Positions 1 to 6,706 of a DNA stretch of 8,558 nucleotides are shown piece after piece. Origin of the DNA: Deltaproteobacteria bacterium (GTDB lineage: Bacteria; Campylobacterota_A; Desulfurellia; JAGGSF01); assembly GCA_021159235.1 (NCBI GenBank), contig JAGGSF010000055.1, forward strand, positions 1-8,558. The letters are read 5' to 3'. Under the pieces are notes generated by a model, which worked only from the letters and a program-made list of their open reading frames with translations, was not told the DNA's origin and made no database searches. The position numbers were made by a program, and so were the translations under genes. Numbering within the stretch: the stretch's first letter is position 1; each line of letters starts with the position of its first letter.

Positions 1-285
1 TTTCTTGGTAGGATGTTTCAACTCAACATCGTAGAGGAGATACCTATCTCCTTTGTAGATTTTCATCTCTTTTGTTCTTAGGACATACTTTAAACCTTGT
101 GTGTCAATCTGTCTGTAGTTTACCTCTTTTACTGTACCAACAACGTTGCTTTCAGGACTTTGCTTTGTTTTATTTGAGATAAATGATTTCTTTTTCATAA
201 GAGAAATCAAAATAAACAGCGCGCAAACAATAACAAACGAATAAAAGATTATTCTAAAGATGGTTAATTTATTCCGGTACTCCAC
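1..285 (-). CDS. lptC: LptC-like lipopolysaccharide export protein, 5' part only (runs off the window)
   Basis: The first 95 codons of a gene whose 3' end lies beyond position 1. LptC is an inner-membrane-anchored periplasmic protein that receives lipopolysaccharide from the LptBFG transporter and hands it to LptA. The translation shows a basic N-terminus, one membrane segment at about residues 12-30, a KKK stretch, then a hydrophilic linker and the start of a beta-rich domain (VNYRQIDTQGLKYVLRTKEM, then a YLLYDVEL strand), which fits the LptC fold. I chose the GTG at 285 because it keeps the membrane anchor; the ATG at residue 30 would lose it. The gene overlaps the end of kdsC by 17 bases, and no strong ribosome binding site is visible, so translational coupling is likely. 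Identification rests on the anchor, the fold-like pattern and the position directly after kdsD-kdsC, the order found in E. coli. Sequence similarity alone is weak. Confidence 0.75.
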   Translation of the reverse strand, partial: MEYRNKLTIFRIIFYSFVIVCALFILISLMKKKSFISNKTKQSPESNVVGTVKEVNYRQIDTQGLKYVLRTKEMKIYKGDRYLLYDVELKHPTKK

Positions 286-790
286 AGTATCTTTGCACCA
301 GTTTTTCCCACATTCCCTTACTTTTAAGGATGAGTTTTAAGATGTCTCTCACCGCACCCTTTCCACCACCATAAGGAGATATATAATCTGCTTTTTCTTT
401 CACTTCCTCTACCGCATCGCAGGGTGCAGCAGAAAAAGCGCAGATGCTCATCGGAGGTATATCTATAAGGTCGTCTCCAATGTAGGCCATTTCCGTCTCG
501 CTCACTTTAAATTTTTCTTTTACTATATTCAAAGACTTTACTTTATCCCGCTGATTCTGTAATACAAGGTGTATGCCCGTTGCCAATGCTCTTCTATCAG
601 TTGCTTTAGAATATCTTCCCGATACCCATACAACCTTTAATCCTGCATCAATAGCCATATGAATAAGATGTCCATCTTTCACATCAAAGAATTTCTGTTC
701 TTTGCCTTCTTCATCCACAATGATACTGCCATCTGTCAGCACACCATCTACGTCTATAACAACGAGTTTTATATTTTTTAAGTCCTTCAT
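269..790 (-). CDS. kdsC: 3-deoxy-D-manno-octulosonate 8-phosphate phosphatase (KdsC)
   Basis: A 173-residue HAD-superfamily phosphatase that removes the phosphate from KDO 8-phosphate to give KDO, the sugar linking lipid A to the lipopolysaccharide core. The family hallmarks are all present: the DVDGVLTDG motif with nucleophile Asp13 and acid/base Asp15, the SGR motif at 57-59, a lysine at 83 (motif III), and GDDLIDIP at 105-112 carrying the Mg-binding aspartates. The glycine-rich GGGKGAVRD segment near the C-terminus matches the KdsC tail. There is no cap domain, as expected for this short tetrameric class. The ATG overlaps the stop of kdsD in an ATGA junction. Only a distant AAGAG precedes it, so translation is probably coupled to kdsD. 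The pairing with kdsD distinguishes it from other short HAD phosphatases. Confidence 0.95.
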   Translation of the reverse strand: MKDLKNIKLVVIDVDGVLTDGSIIVDEEGKEQKFFDVKDGHLIHMAIDAGLKVVWVSGRYSKATDRRALATGIHLVLQNQRDKVKSLNIVKEKFKVSETEMAYIGDDLIDIPPMSICAFSAAPCDAVEEVKEKADYISPYGGGKGAVRDILKLILKSKGMWEKLVQRYCGVPE

Positions 791-1767
791 AGTACGCCGG
801 CTCTTAGTATATCATGCAGGTGAATCACCCCTTCTACATGTCTTTCTTCATCCACAATTATCAAACTGGTGATAGAAAAATTCTGCATTACAGCCGCCGC
901 TTTTACCGCTAAGGCATCTCTCTTTACTGTTTTGGGATTCTTGGTCATAATATATTCTGCTTTCAGGTTAAATAATCTTGTTCCCTCCTTTTCTATTGCT
1001 CTTCTGAGATCGCCATCTGTTATTATACCTTTTAATTTATTTTCTTTGTCTACTACACATGTCATCCCCAGACCCTTAGAACTTATCTCATAGATTGCAT
1101 CCTTCATGAGAGTCTCTTCAAAGATTACAGGTATCTCTTCTTTTATATGCATCAGATTTTCAACCCTCAACAACAACTTTTTCCCCAAGGAGCCACCAGG
1201 ATGGAGCAAGGCAAAATCATCCTTCGTAAAACCTTTAATCGTGATAAGGCCTACAGCTAAAGCATCTCCGACAGACAGGGCAGCAATGGTAGAAGCAGTG
1301 GGAATTACATCTATCGGTCCACATTCACTGTCTACGGATGCATCTATCACCACATCGGATTCCCTCGCTAAGTGAGAATGTGTATTATTGTTACCTACTA
1401 TGGAGATTATAGGAACCATGAATCGCTTGAGCGTAGGTAAAAGAAAATTCAGCTCCGGTGTATTACCGCTTTTGGAAACAACCATAGCTACATCGTCTCT
1501 TGTTATTATGCCCAGATCTCCGTGTGCAGCATCTACAGGATGCACAAATATCGCGGGTGTTCCCGTTGAGGCAAAGGTGGATGCAATCTTCTTAGCAACA
1601 ATACCAGACTTGCCTACACCGGAAAGAATAACCCGCCCTTTGCATCTGATAAGGATTTCCAGTGCCCGGATGTAACTATCATCCACTCTTTCTGCCAGTT
1701 TTTCCAATGCGTCTCTTTCTACAGATATTGCCTTCTTTATAGCACTAAGAATCTCTTTTTCTTTCAT
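787..1767 (-). CDS. kdsD: Arabinose-5-phosphate isomerase (KdsD/KpsF family), SIS plus two CBS domains
   Basis: Converts ribulose 5-phosphate to arabinose 5-phosphate, the first committed step towards KDO. Counted from the ATG at 1767 the protein has 326 residues, close to the E. coli enzyme. An N-terminal SIS domain covers about residues 35-175, with the sugar-phosphate motifs SGVGKSG and SKSGNTPEL and an AAHGDLG segment. It is followed by LLHPGGSLGK and two CBS domains (about 205-265 and 275-326). The four residues implicated in catalysis in E. coli KdsD correspond here to Lys53, Glu105, Glu148 and His189. A TTG at 1782 could extend the protein by five residues, but the ATG gives the usual N-terminus. 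Neither start has a good ribosome binding site: a run of eight A residues precedes and includes the ATG, and the gene overlaps the TPR gene by 23 bases. KdsC follows through an ATGA overlap. Confidence 0.95.
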   Translation of the reverse strand: MKEKEILSAIKKAISVERDALEKLAERVDDSYIRALEILIRCKGRVILSGVGKSGIVAKKIASTFASTGTPAIFVHPVDAAHGDLGIITRDDVAMVVSKSGNTPELNFLLPTLKRFMVPIISIVGNNNTHSHLARESDVVIDASVDSECGPIDVIPTASTIAALSVGDALAVGLITIKGFTKDDFALLHPGGSLGKKLLLRVENLMHIKEEIPVIFEETLMKDAIYEISSKGLGMTCVVDKENKLKGIITDGDLRRAIEKEGTRLFNLKAEYIMTKNPKTVKRDALAVKAAAVMQNFSITSLIIVDEERHVEGVIHLHDILRAGVL

Positions 1768-2239
1768 TTTTTTTCTGTGCAAGTGCTAATATTTTTCTGG
1801 AAACCCCATTTTGAAGAGGATTGAGGAACAGAGATTGTTCATAGTGATTTATTGCTTGTTCAATATCCCCCAGTTTCTCGTATATTTTCCCCAGGAGATA
1901 ATGATTTTCTGCAGATTTCTCTCCTGTTTCAATATAAGCCTGAGCCAGAGATTCATTGTCTATATACCACTCCACATCTATGTTTCCTTCCTCCGAAGTT
2001 TCTTCCACGAATGATGCATAGACCTTTTTCTTTTCTTCTTCGGTAGCAAACAGGGCAAGCTTAAATATCTCCAATGCTTCAATGAATCCGTCTTGTACTG
2101 CATCTATGCATACAACTCCCAATTTAGCTGTTATATTAGATGGGTCTTCTAAAAGCACCATTTCAAACATCATCTTTGCACTGTTCAAGTCCTGTTTGAA
2201 GAATCTATCGATAGCTTTTTCTATCATCGGACGCCCCAT
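1745..2239 (-). CDS. Small TPR-repeat protein of unknown function
   Basis: A 164-residue, apparently cytosolic protein with no signal peptide or membrane segment. The clearest tetratricopeptide repeat lies at about residues 110-145 (NHYLLGKIYEKLGDIEQAIN, ending in LFLNP). A second helical pair with TPR character is near the N-terminus, around AKMMFEMVLLEDPSNITAKLG, and a weaker one at about 45-65. TPR proteins usually act as scaffolds for protein contacts, and no enzymatic motif is visible. The start is the ATG at 2239, preceded by a good GGGAGG eight bases upstream that overlaps the end of the acylphosphatase gene. The 3' end overlaps kdsD. Position between acyP and kdsD hints at an envelope or lipopolysaccharide-related role, but that is inference from location only. 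I do not recognise a specific family. Confidence 0.85.
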   Translation of the reverse strand: MGRPMIEKAIDRFFKQDLNSAKMMFEMVLLEDPSNITAKLGVVCIDAVQDGFIEALEIFKLALFATEEEKKKVYASFVEETSEEGNIDVEWYIDNESLAQAYIETGEKSAENHYLLGKIYEKLGDIEQAINHYEQSLFLNPLQNGVSRKILALAQKKNERKRDS

Positions 2240-2255
2240 AAAATAATACCTCCCT

Positions 2256-2522
2256 TCAAAAGGTAATAGAAAAATCCTTAAAATTGCAGGTTGTATTTGT
2301 TATTTCAATATCTTCCACCACTGCAGATGGAGGACCTTTAAAACATTGCTCTATTATTTTCTCTACCTCCTCTTTTCCCCCACATAGAACAGCCTCTACA
2401 TTTCCATCTGGTAAATTCTTCACATATCCCTTTATATCTTTTTCCACAGCCAACCGTCTTAACCAGTACCTGTAGCCTACTCCCTGTACCAGGCCCTTTA
2501 TGACCAGTTTTTTACCCACCAT
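2256..2522 (-). CDS. acyP: Acylphosphatase
   Basis: An 88-residue protein of typical acylphosphatase length. The enzyme hydrolyses carboxyl-phosphate bonds in small acyl phosphates; its cellular role in bacteria is poorly defined. The signature KGLVQGVGYRYWLRR gives the phosphate-binding loop with catalytic Arg18, and GYVKNLPDGNVEAV supplies catalytic Asn36. Both residues match the Arg/Asn pair known from the vertebrate enzymes. The C-terminal strand ends in DFSITF, another family trait. The ATG at 2522 lies three bases after the accD stop, with only a weak AAAGA as ribosome binding site, so it is probably translated together with accD. Confidence 0.96.
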   Translation of the reverse strand: MVGKKLVIKGLVQGVGYRYWLRRLAVEKDIKGYVKNLPDGNVEAVLCGGKEEVEKIIEQCFKGPPSAVVEDIEITNTTCNFKDFSITF

Positions 2523-2525
2523 TCT

Positions 2526-3341
2526 TTAATAAATAACATTTTTATTGAGGTATTGCAGCAATTTCCCTGTCGTTTCTGGAATATCCTTTCTTTCCACTAT
2601 CATATCTATCATACCGTGTTCTAATAAGAATTCTGCCCGCTGAAAACCCTTGGGCAAGGTGTGTCCTATGGTTTGCTCAATAACCCTTGGTCCGGTAAAA
2701 CCGATGAGTGCTCCAGGTTCAGCTATAATTACATCACCCAGCATGGCGAAGCTCGCACTCACCCCTGCCGTTGTAGGATCAGTAAGAATAGATATATAGG
2801 GGATGCCTTTTTTGGAAAGTTTATTTAAAGCAGCAGCTGTTCTTGCCATCTGCATCAATGAAAGAATGCCTTCCTGCATACGAGCGCCCCCGGAAGAGGA
2901 AATAATAACCAATCCTATACTTTTTTCAATTGCATTTTCCGTTGCCCTTACGATTTTTTCTCCAGTGGCATAACCCATACTCCCACCTAAGAAGTTGAAA
3001 TCCATGGCAACGAGAACTGCAGGCTCACCACATATCTTGCAGAAACCACATATCACTGCTTCTTTATTTCCTGTTTTTTCTTCTGCTTCAGCCAACCTCT
3101 GTTTATAAGGTTTGAGATCAATGAAGTTCAGGGGGTCTTTAGAACATTTCTGTTCATCAAATTCTTTAAATGTTCCTTTATCTACCGTTATCTCTATTCT
3201 GTGTCGAGCAGAAATCCTGAAGTAGTTCCCGCATTTTGGGCAAATCCATAGATTTTCCTTTATATCGTCAATGTAAATTATCTCTTTGCAGGCTTTACAT
3301 TGAACAAATTTATTGTCTTCCTCTTTCTTTTTCTTAAAAAT
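2526..3341 (-). CDS. accD: Acetyl-CoA carboxylase carboxyltransferase subunit beta (AccD), probable ATT start
   Basis: AccD and AccA form the carboxyltransferase that moves the carboxyl group from carboxybiotin to acetyl-CoA, giving malonyl-CoA for fatty-acid synthesis. The reading frame encodes the full beta subunit: a C4 zinc finger (Cys15, Cys18, Cys34, Cys37), ISARHRIE, KDPLNFIDLKPYKQRL, then the crotonase-fold core with GGSMG (119-123), SGGARMQEG (150-158) and DPTTAGVSASFAMLGD (from 188). At 271 residues it is slightly shorter than the E. coli and B. subtilis proteins. Between the upstream in-frame TGA and the zinc finger there is no ATG, GTG or TTG. The first TTG, at 3095, would remove the zinc finger and 82 residues. 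The ATT at 3341 follows GAGAGGGG and yields the family-like N-terminus MFKKKK, so I take it as the start. It overlaps the pyrC stop by 8 bases. An unusual CxxCxxC occurs at residues 98-104. The product is certain; the start is inferred. Confidence 0.93.
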   Translation of the reverse strand: MFKKKKEEDNKFVQCKACKEIIYIDDIKENLWICPKCGNYFRISARHRIEITVDKGTFKEFDEQKCSKDPLNFIDLKPYKQRLAEAEEKTGNKEAVICGFCKICGEPAVLVAMDFNFLGGSMGYATGEKIVRATENAIEKSIGLVIISSSGGARMQEGILSLMQMARTAAALNKLSKKGIPYISILTDPTTAGVSASFAMLGDVIIAEPGALIGFTGPRVIEQTIGHTLPKGFQRAEFLLEHGMIDMIVERKDIPETTGKLLQYLNKNVIY

Positions 3342-4617
3342 CGTTTCCCCTCTCGTATGTAATCTTACCTTTATACATTGTGTAACAAATTTGCCCTTTC
3401 AAGTTCTTATTATGAAAAGGTGTATTTTTTCCCTTAGATACAAATTCTTTTCTGTTTACCATCCATTCTTTGTTTAAATCTATTATTGTGATGTTGGCAA
3501 GTTTACCTTTGCTGAGGGTGCCCCGAGGAAGGTGATAAATAGTAGATGGTTTATAAGTCATGAGGGCTATCAACTCTGGCAGGGAAATAATCTTTTTTTC
3601 CACCAGATATGTATTCAGGACGGCAAATGCCGTTTCTAAGCCGGATATGCCAAATGCCGCTTTCGACATTGTGGTTTCCTTACTTTTCTCATCGTGGGGA
3701 GCATGATCTGTAGCTAAGGCATCCACTATACCATTTTTAACCGCTTCCTGCAAACTTTTTACATCTTCTTCGGTTCTCAAAGGTGGATTAACCTTAGCAT
3801 ATGTATTGAAACCATCCGTTTCCTCTTCTGTCAGGCTTAAATGATGCGGTGTTGCTTCACAGGTAATGTGCAATTCCTCCTCTTTTGCTCGCTCAATAAT
3901 TTTTATTGATTCTTTTGTGCTTACATGACATATGTGGATATGTCCACCTGTATGTTTCAGTATTTCTACATCTCTTGCTATCATTGCCGATTCACTGCAA
4001 TTGGGTATTCCCGCAAGACCCATCTTCGTAGAGTAATAACCCTCATTTATCACACCGCCTGCAGAAAGATTTACATCTTCCTCATGCAGTGTAATGGGTA
4101 AGTTTAAAGACTTGGAATAGGTAAGGGCCTGTTTTAATACAAAGGCATTCCTAACGGGCATTCCGTCATCGGAAAATGCCACACATCCTGCGTTTTTCAT
4201 AGTGTAAAATTCAACTAACTCTTCCCCCCTTTCTCCTTTCGTAATTGCTCCAATAGGAAATATATCGCATAAATCAATTTCTTTGGCCTTTTTCACGATA
4301 TAGTGGCTAACCAGTGCATTATCATTTACAGGATTTGTATTGGGCATACAGCAGACCGTTGTAAAACCTCCCCTGGCTGCAGCTTTACTTCCCGAATATA
4401 GATCCTCCTTCTGTGTAAATCCAGGATCACGAAAATGAACATGTATGTCCACAAAGCCCGGACATACAACCTTTCCCCTTGCATCTATTATTCTATCCGC
4501 CCTTCCCTTATAAGGGCCTACTTCTTTTATTCTTTCACCCTCCACCACTACATCAGTTACTTCATCTTTACCATTATAAGGATCAATAACCCTTCCGCCC
4601 TTTATAACCGTTATCAC
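3334..4617 (-). CDS. pyrC: Dihydroorotase (PyrC, class I)
   Basis: Catalyses the reversible cyclisation of carbamoyl-aspartate to dihydroorotate, step three of pyrimidine synthesis. The 427-residue length and motifs fit the class I enzymes (Aquifex/Bacillus type). Metal and substrate residues are visible: DIHVHFRDPG with His59, His61 and Arg63; bridging Asp151 in AFSDDGMP; His178 in TLHEED; His231 in HICHVST; and Asp304 in ATDHAPHDE. MPNTNPV supplies the usual substrate-contacting loop. The N- and C-terminal segments form the composite beta domain of amidohydrolases. All catalytic positions are intact, so it should be active rather than a PyrC-like pseudo-subunit. It starts with GTG in a GTGA overlap with the gatB stop, with GGAAAG about 7 bases upstream. 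No pyrB is present in the window. Confidence 0.97.
   Translation of the reverse strand: MITVIKGGRVIDPYNGKDEVTDVVVEGERIKEVGPYKGRADRIIDARGKVVCPGFVDIHVHFRDPGFTQKEDLYSGSKAAARGGFTTVCCMPNTNPVNDNALVSHYIVKKAKEIDLCDIFPIGAITKGERGEELVEFYTMKNAGCVAFSDDGMPVRNAFVLKQALTYSKSLNLPITLHEEDVNLSAGGVINEGYYSTKMGLAGIPNCSESAMIARDVEILKHTGGHIHICHVSTKESIKIIERAKEEELHITCEATPHHLSLTEEETDGFNTYAKVNPPLRTEEDVKSLQEAVKNGIVDALATDHAPHDEKSKETTMSKAAFGISGLETAFAVLNTYLVEKKIISLPELIALMTYKPSTIYHLPRGTLSKGKLANITIIDLNKEWMVNRKEFVSKGKNTPFHNKNLKGQICYTMYKGKITYERGNDF
3339..3353 (-). promoter_or_regulatory. Ribosome binding site and ATT start codon of accD
   Basis: On the coding strand the sequence reads AGAGGGGAAACGATT. The GAGG core is complementary to the usual 3' end of 16S rRNA and lies 7 bases before ATT, a normal spacing. 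It sits inside the last codons of pyrC, whose TAA follows immediately. This arrangement supports ATT as the accD start, because no standard start codon is available in this frame upstream of the zinc finger. Confidence 0.6.
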
Positions 4618-6035
4618 TTTAATCTTTCCAACAGTATTTTGTTTACCAGTTGGGGGTTTGCCTTTCCTTTCGTTTTTTTCATCACCTGTCCCGCCAAAAA
4701 CCCTATAACATTTTTTTTACCCTTTCTATACTTTTCTACAACTTCAGGATTTTCCTCTATTACTTCGCATACTATTTGTGTAATCTTGGTTTCGTCTTTA
4801 ATCTGTATCAACCCCTTTTCCCGCACAATATCTGATGCATCTCTATTTGTTTTCCACATCTCTGCAAACACAGACTTGGCTATTTTTCCAGATATTATTC
4901 CTTCATCCACAAGCTTTAAAAGTTCTGCCACCTGATAGGGTTTTATGCTTACCTCTCCAATTTCTTTTCCTTCCCTATTTAAATAAGCCAGAAACTCTGA
5001 CAGTATCCAGTTAGCTACCTGCTCGTATCCATGAAAAGTCTTACATATACTCTCAAAGTAGTCGGCCAATTCATCCGATTCGGTAAGTATAGATGCTTTT
5101 TCTGGAGGAAGTCTATACTCCTTTATAAATCTTTCTTCCTTTTCGTCTGGTAATTCAGGCATATTCATTTTTACCTTTTCAATCCATTTCTCATCTATGA
5201 GGAGGGAAACTAAATCTGGTTCAGGAAAATAACGATATTCATAAGCCTCCTCTTTACTTCTCATAGGTCGTGTAATATTTTCTTTTTCATCCCATAGTCT
5301 TGTTTCCTGAACAACTTTTCCGCCATTCTGGAGCAATTGGGTCTGTCTTTCAATTTCATACCGTAATGCCTTTTCCACATGTTTAAATGAATTCATATTC
5401 TTGACTTCTACCTTTGTTCCCAATTTTCCTTCAGTTTTTTTCCTTACCGATACATTTGCATCACATCTCATACTACCTTCTTCCATATTCCCGTCACTTA
5501 TTTTCAGGTATCTTACCAATGTCCTTATTTTTCTTAAGTATTTTCCTGCTTCCTCCGGTGTGTGCAGATCGGGCTCACTCACAATTTCCAGGAGAGGAAC
5601 ACCTGCCCGATTAAAATCCACAAAGCTTACATTTCCCTGATGGATCAGCTTTCCCGCATCTTCCTCCATGTGTGTTCGAACAAGTCTTATCTTCTTCTTT
5701 CCTTCAGGCACATCTATCTCTATAAAACCACCCTCCATGATGGGTAGTTCATACTGGGAAATTTGATATCCTTTGGGCAAATCGGGGTAAAAATAGTTTT
5801 TTCTGGCAAAGCGGGAAAGCCTGTTTATCTTGGAATGAGTAGCAATACCGAATCTTAAGGCAAATTCCACCACTTCTTTATTTAAAACAGGCAAAGTACC
5901 GGGCATGCCCAGACATACAGGACAGGTATGGGTGTTTGGTGCATCACCAAATTCTGTGCTGCAGTTGCAGAATATCTTTGTTTTCGTTGATAGCTGAACA
6001 TGTACTTCTAAACCAATTGTTGATTCAAACTCCAT
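4614..6035 (-). CDS. gatB: Aspartyl/glutamyl-tRNA amidotransferase subunit B (GatB)
   Basis: GatB is the kinase and transamidation subunit of GatCAB, which converts Asp-tRNA(Asn) and Glu-tRNA(Gln) to the amide forms using ammonia produced by GatA. The 473 residues match the family length. Visible features are GLEVHVQL at the N-terminus, the zinc-binding cysteines CxC (23, 25) and CxxC (38, 41), NYFYPDLPKGYQIS, RTHMEEDAGK, DFNRAGVPLLEIVSEPD and RCDANVSVR. The C-terminal half is helical and ends in a YqeY-like tail (GFLAGQVMKKTKGKANP) that contacts tRNA. The ATG has AGGGGAG closely upstream, overlapping the purN stop. GatA and GatC are not in this window, so the complex must be encoded at separate loci. 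Its presence implies indirect synthesis of Asn-tRNA, Gln-tRNA or both. Confidence 0.98.
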   Translation of the reverse strand: MEFESTIGLEVHVQLSTKTKIFCNCSTEFGDAPNTHTCPVCLGMPGTLPVLNKEVVEFALRFGIATHSKINRLSRFARKNYFYPDLPKGYQISQYELPIMEGGFIEIDVPEGKKKIRLVRTHMEEDAGKLIHQGNVSFVDFNRAGVPLLEIVSEPDLHTPEEAGKYLRKIRTLVRYLKISDGNMEEGSMRCDANVSVRKKTEGKLGTKVEVKNMNSFKHVEKALRYEIERQTQLLQNGGKVVQETRLWDEKENITRPMRSKEEAYEYRYFPEPDLVSLLIDEKWIEKVKMNMPELPDEKEERFIKEYRLPPEKASILTESDELADYFESICKTFHGYEQVANWILSEFLAYLNREGKEIGEVSIKPYQVAELLKLVDEGIISGKIAKSVFAEMWKTNRDASDIVREKGLIQIKDETKITQIVCEVIEENPEVVEKYRKGKKNVIGFLAGQVMKKTKGKANPQLVNKILLERLK

Positions 6036-6043
6036 CTTCTCCC

Positions 6044-6706
6044 CTATAAGTTTGGATTTATTAAAACATTTTCCTCAAATCTTTCATCTTTTATTTTAAC
6101 CTTGTTCCCTGTTATCTCCAGCTTCTTTTCCACATACATCTTTATTGCCTTTGGATATATTTTGTGTTCATATTGAAGTATGCGCTGGGATAATGTATCC
6201 TCTGTATCATCCACATAAACGGGCACTGCCGCCTGAATGATAATGGGACCCTGGTCTACTTTTTCTGTAACAAAATGAACTGTACACCCGGAAAACCTCG
6301 TTCCTGCATCCACCGCTTGCTTCTGGGCATGAAGCCCAGTAAACGCAGGAAGAAGAGCGGGATGAATGTTCATGATTCTCCACTTAAAGTGATTCACAAA
6401 ATATGGGGAAAGAATCCGCATAAAGCCTGCAAGAACTATCAAATCTATGTTAAAACTCTCCAGTATCTCTATCAATTTTTCTTCATACCCTTTTTTATCC
6501 GGAAAATCCTTAGCTTCCAGAACCCTTGTTTCTATTCTATGCTTTTTTGCTCTAACCAGGCCGTAAGCATCCCTTTTGTCGCTTATGACAACAGCAATCT
6601 GTGCCTTTTTAATATAACCTGTTTCTACACTCTTTATAATAGATTCTAAATTTGTACCTCTACCGGAAATCAAAACGGCAATCTTACACCATTCGGACAC
6701 TTCCAT
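6044..6706 (-). CDS. purN: Phosphoribosylglycinamide formyltransferase (PurN, folate-dependent)
   Basis: Transfers a formyl group from 10-formyltetrahydrofolate to GAR, step three of purine synthesis. The frame encodes 220 residues, near the 212 of E. coli. The N-terminal phosphate-binding loop IAVLISGRGTNLESI is present, as are the catalytic residues Asn113, His115 (NIHPALLPAF) and Asp151 (KVDQGPII), with GLHAQKQAV between them. The start is ambiguous. The ATG at 6706 overlaps purM by 23 bases, but the upstream AAAGGA is almost adjacent to it. The GTG at 6700, two codons later, would give MSEWCKIAVL with a better spacing of about 7 bases. Either start leaves all family motifs intact. The overlap with purM matches the common purM-purN pairing and suggests coupled translation. 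Confidence 0.97.
   Translation of the reverse strand: MEVSEWCKIAVLISGRGTNLESIIKSVETGYIKKAQIAVVISDKRDAYGLVRAKKHRIETRVLEAKDFPDKKGYEEKLIEILESFNIDLIVLAGFMRILSPYFVNHFKWRIMNIHPALLPAFTGLHAQKQAVDAGTRFSGCTVHFVTEKVDQGPIIIQAAVPVYVDDTEDTLSQRILQYEHKIYPKAIKMYVEKKLEITGNKVKIKDERFEENVLINPNL

Noticed and set aside
2240-2255. Short gap between acyP and the TPR gene as a promoter or terminator
   Set aside because: Only 16 bases, filled by the ribosome binding site of the TPR gene.
2526-3095. accD as a short gene starting at the TTG at 3095
   Set aside because: This would remove the zinc finger and 82 conserved residues that are encoded in frame immediately upstream, and would leave a 238-base gap in an otherwise gap-free operon.
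4700-4720. A8 tract inside gatB as a possible slippage site
   Set aside because: It lies within intact coding sequence with no alternative product that would make sense; ordinary for Lys-rich AT-rich genes.
4435-4935. Plus-strand open frame of 166 codons opposite gatB and pyrC
   Set aside because: Antisense shadow of two well-supported genes; no family resemblance and low-complexity hydrophobic composition caused by the reverse of Lys/Glu-rich coding.
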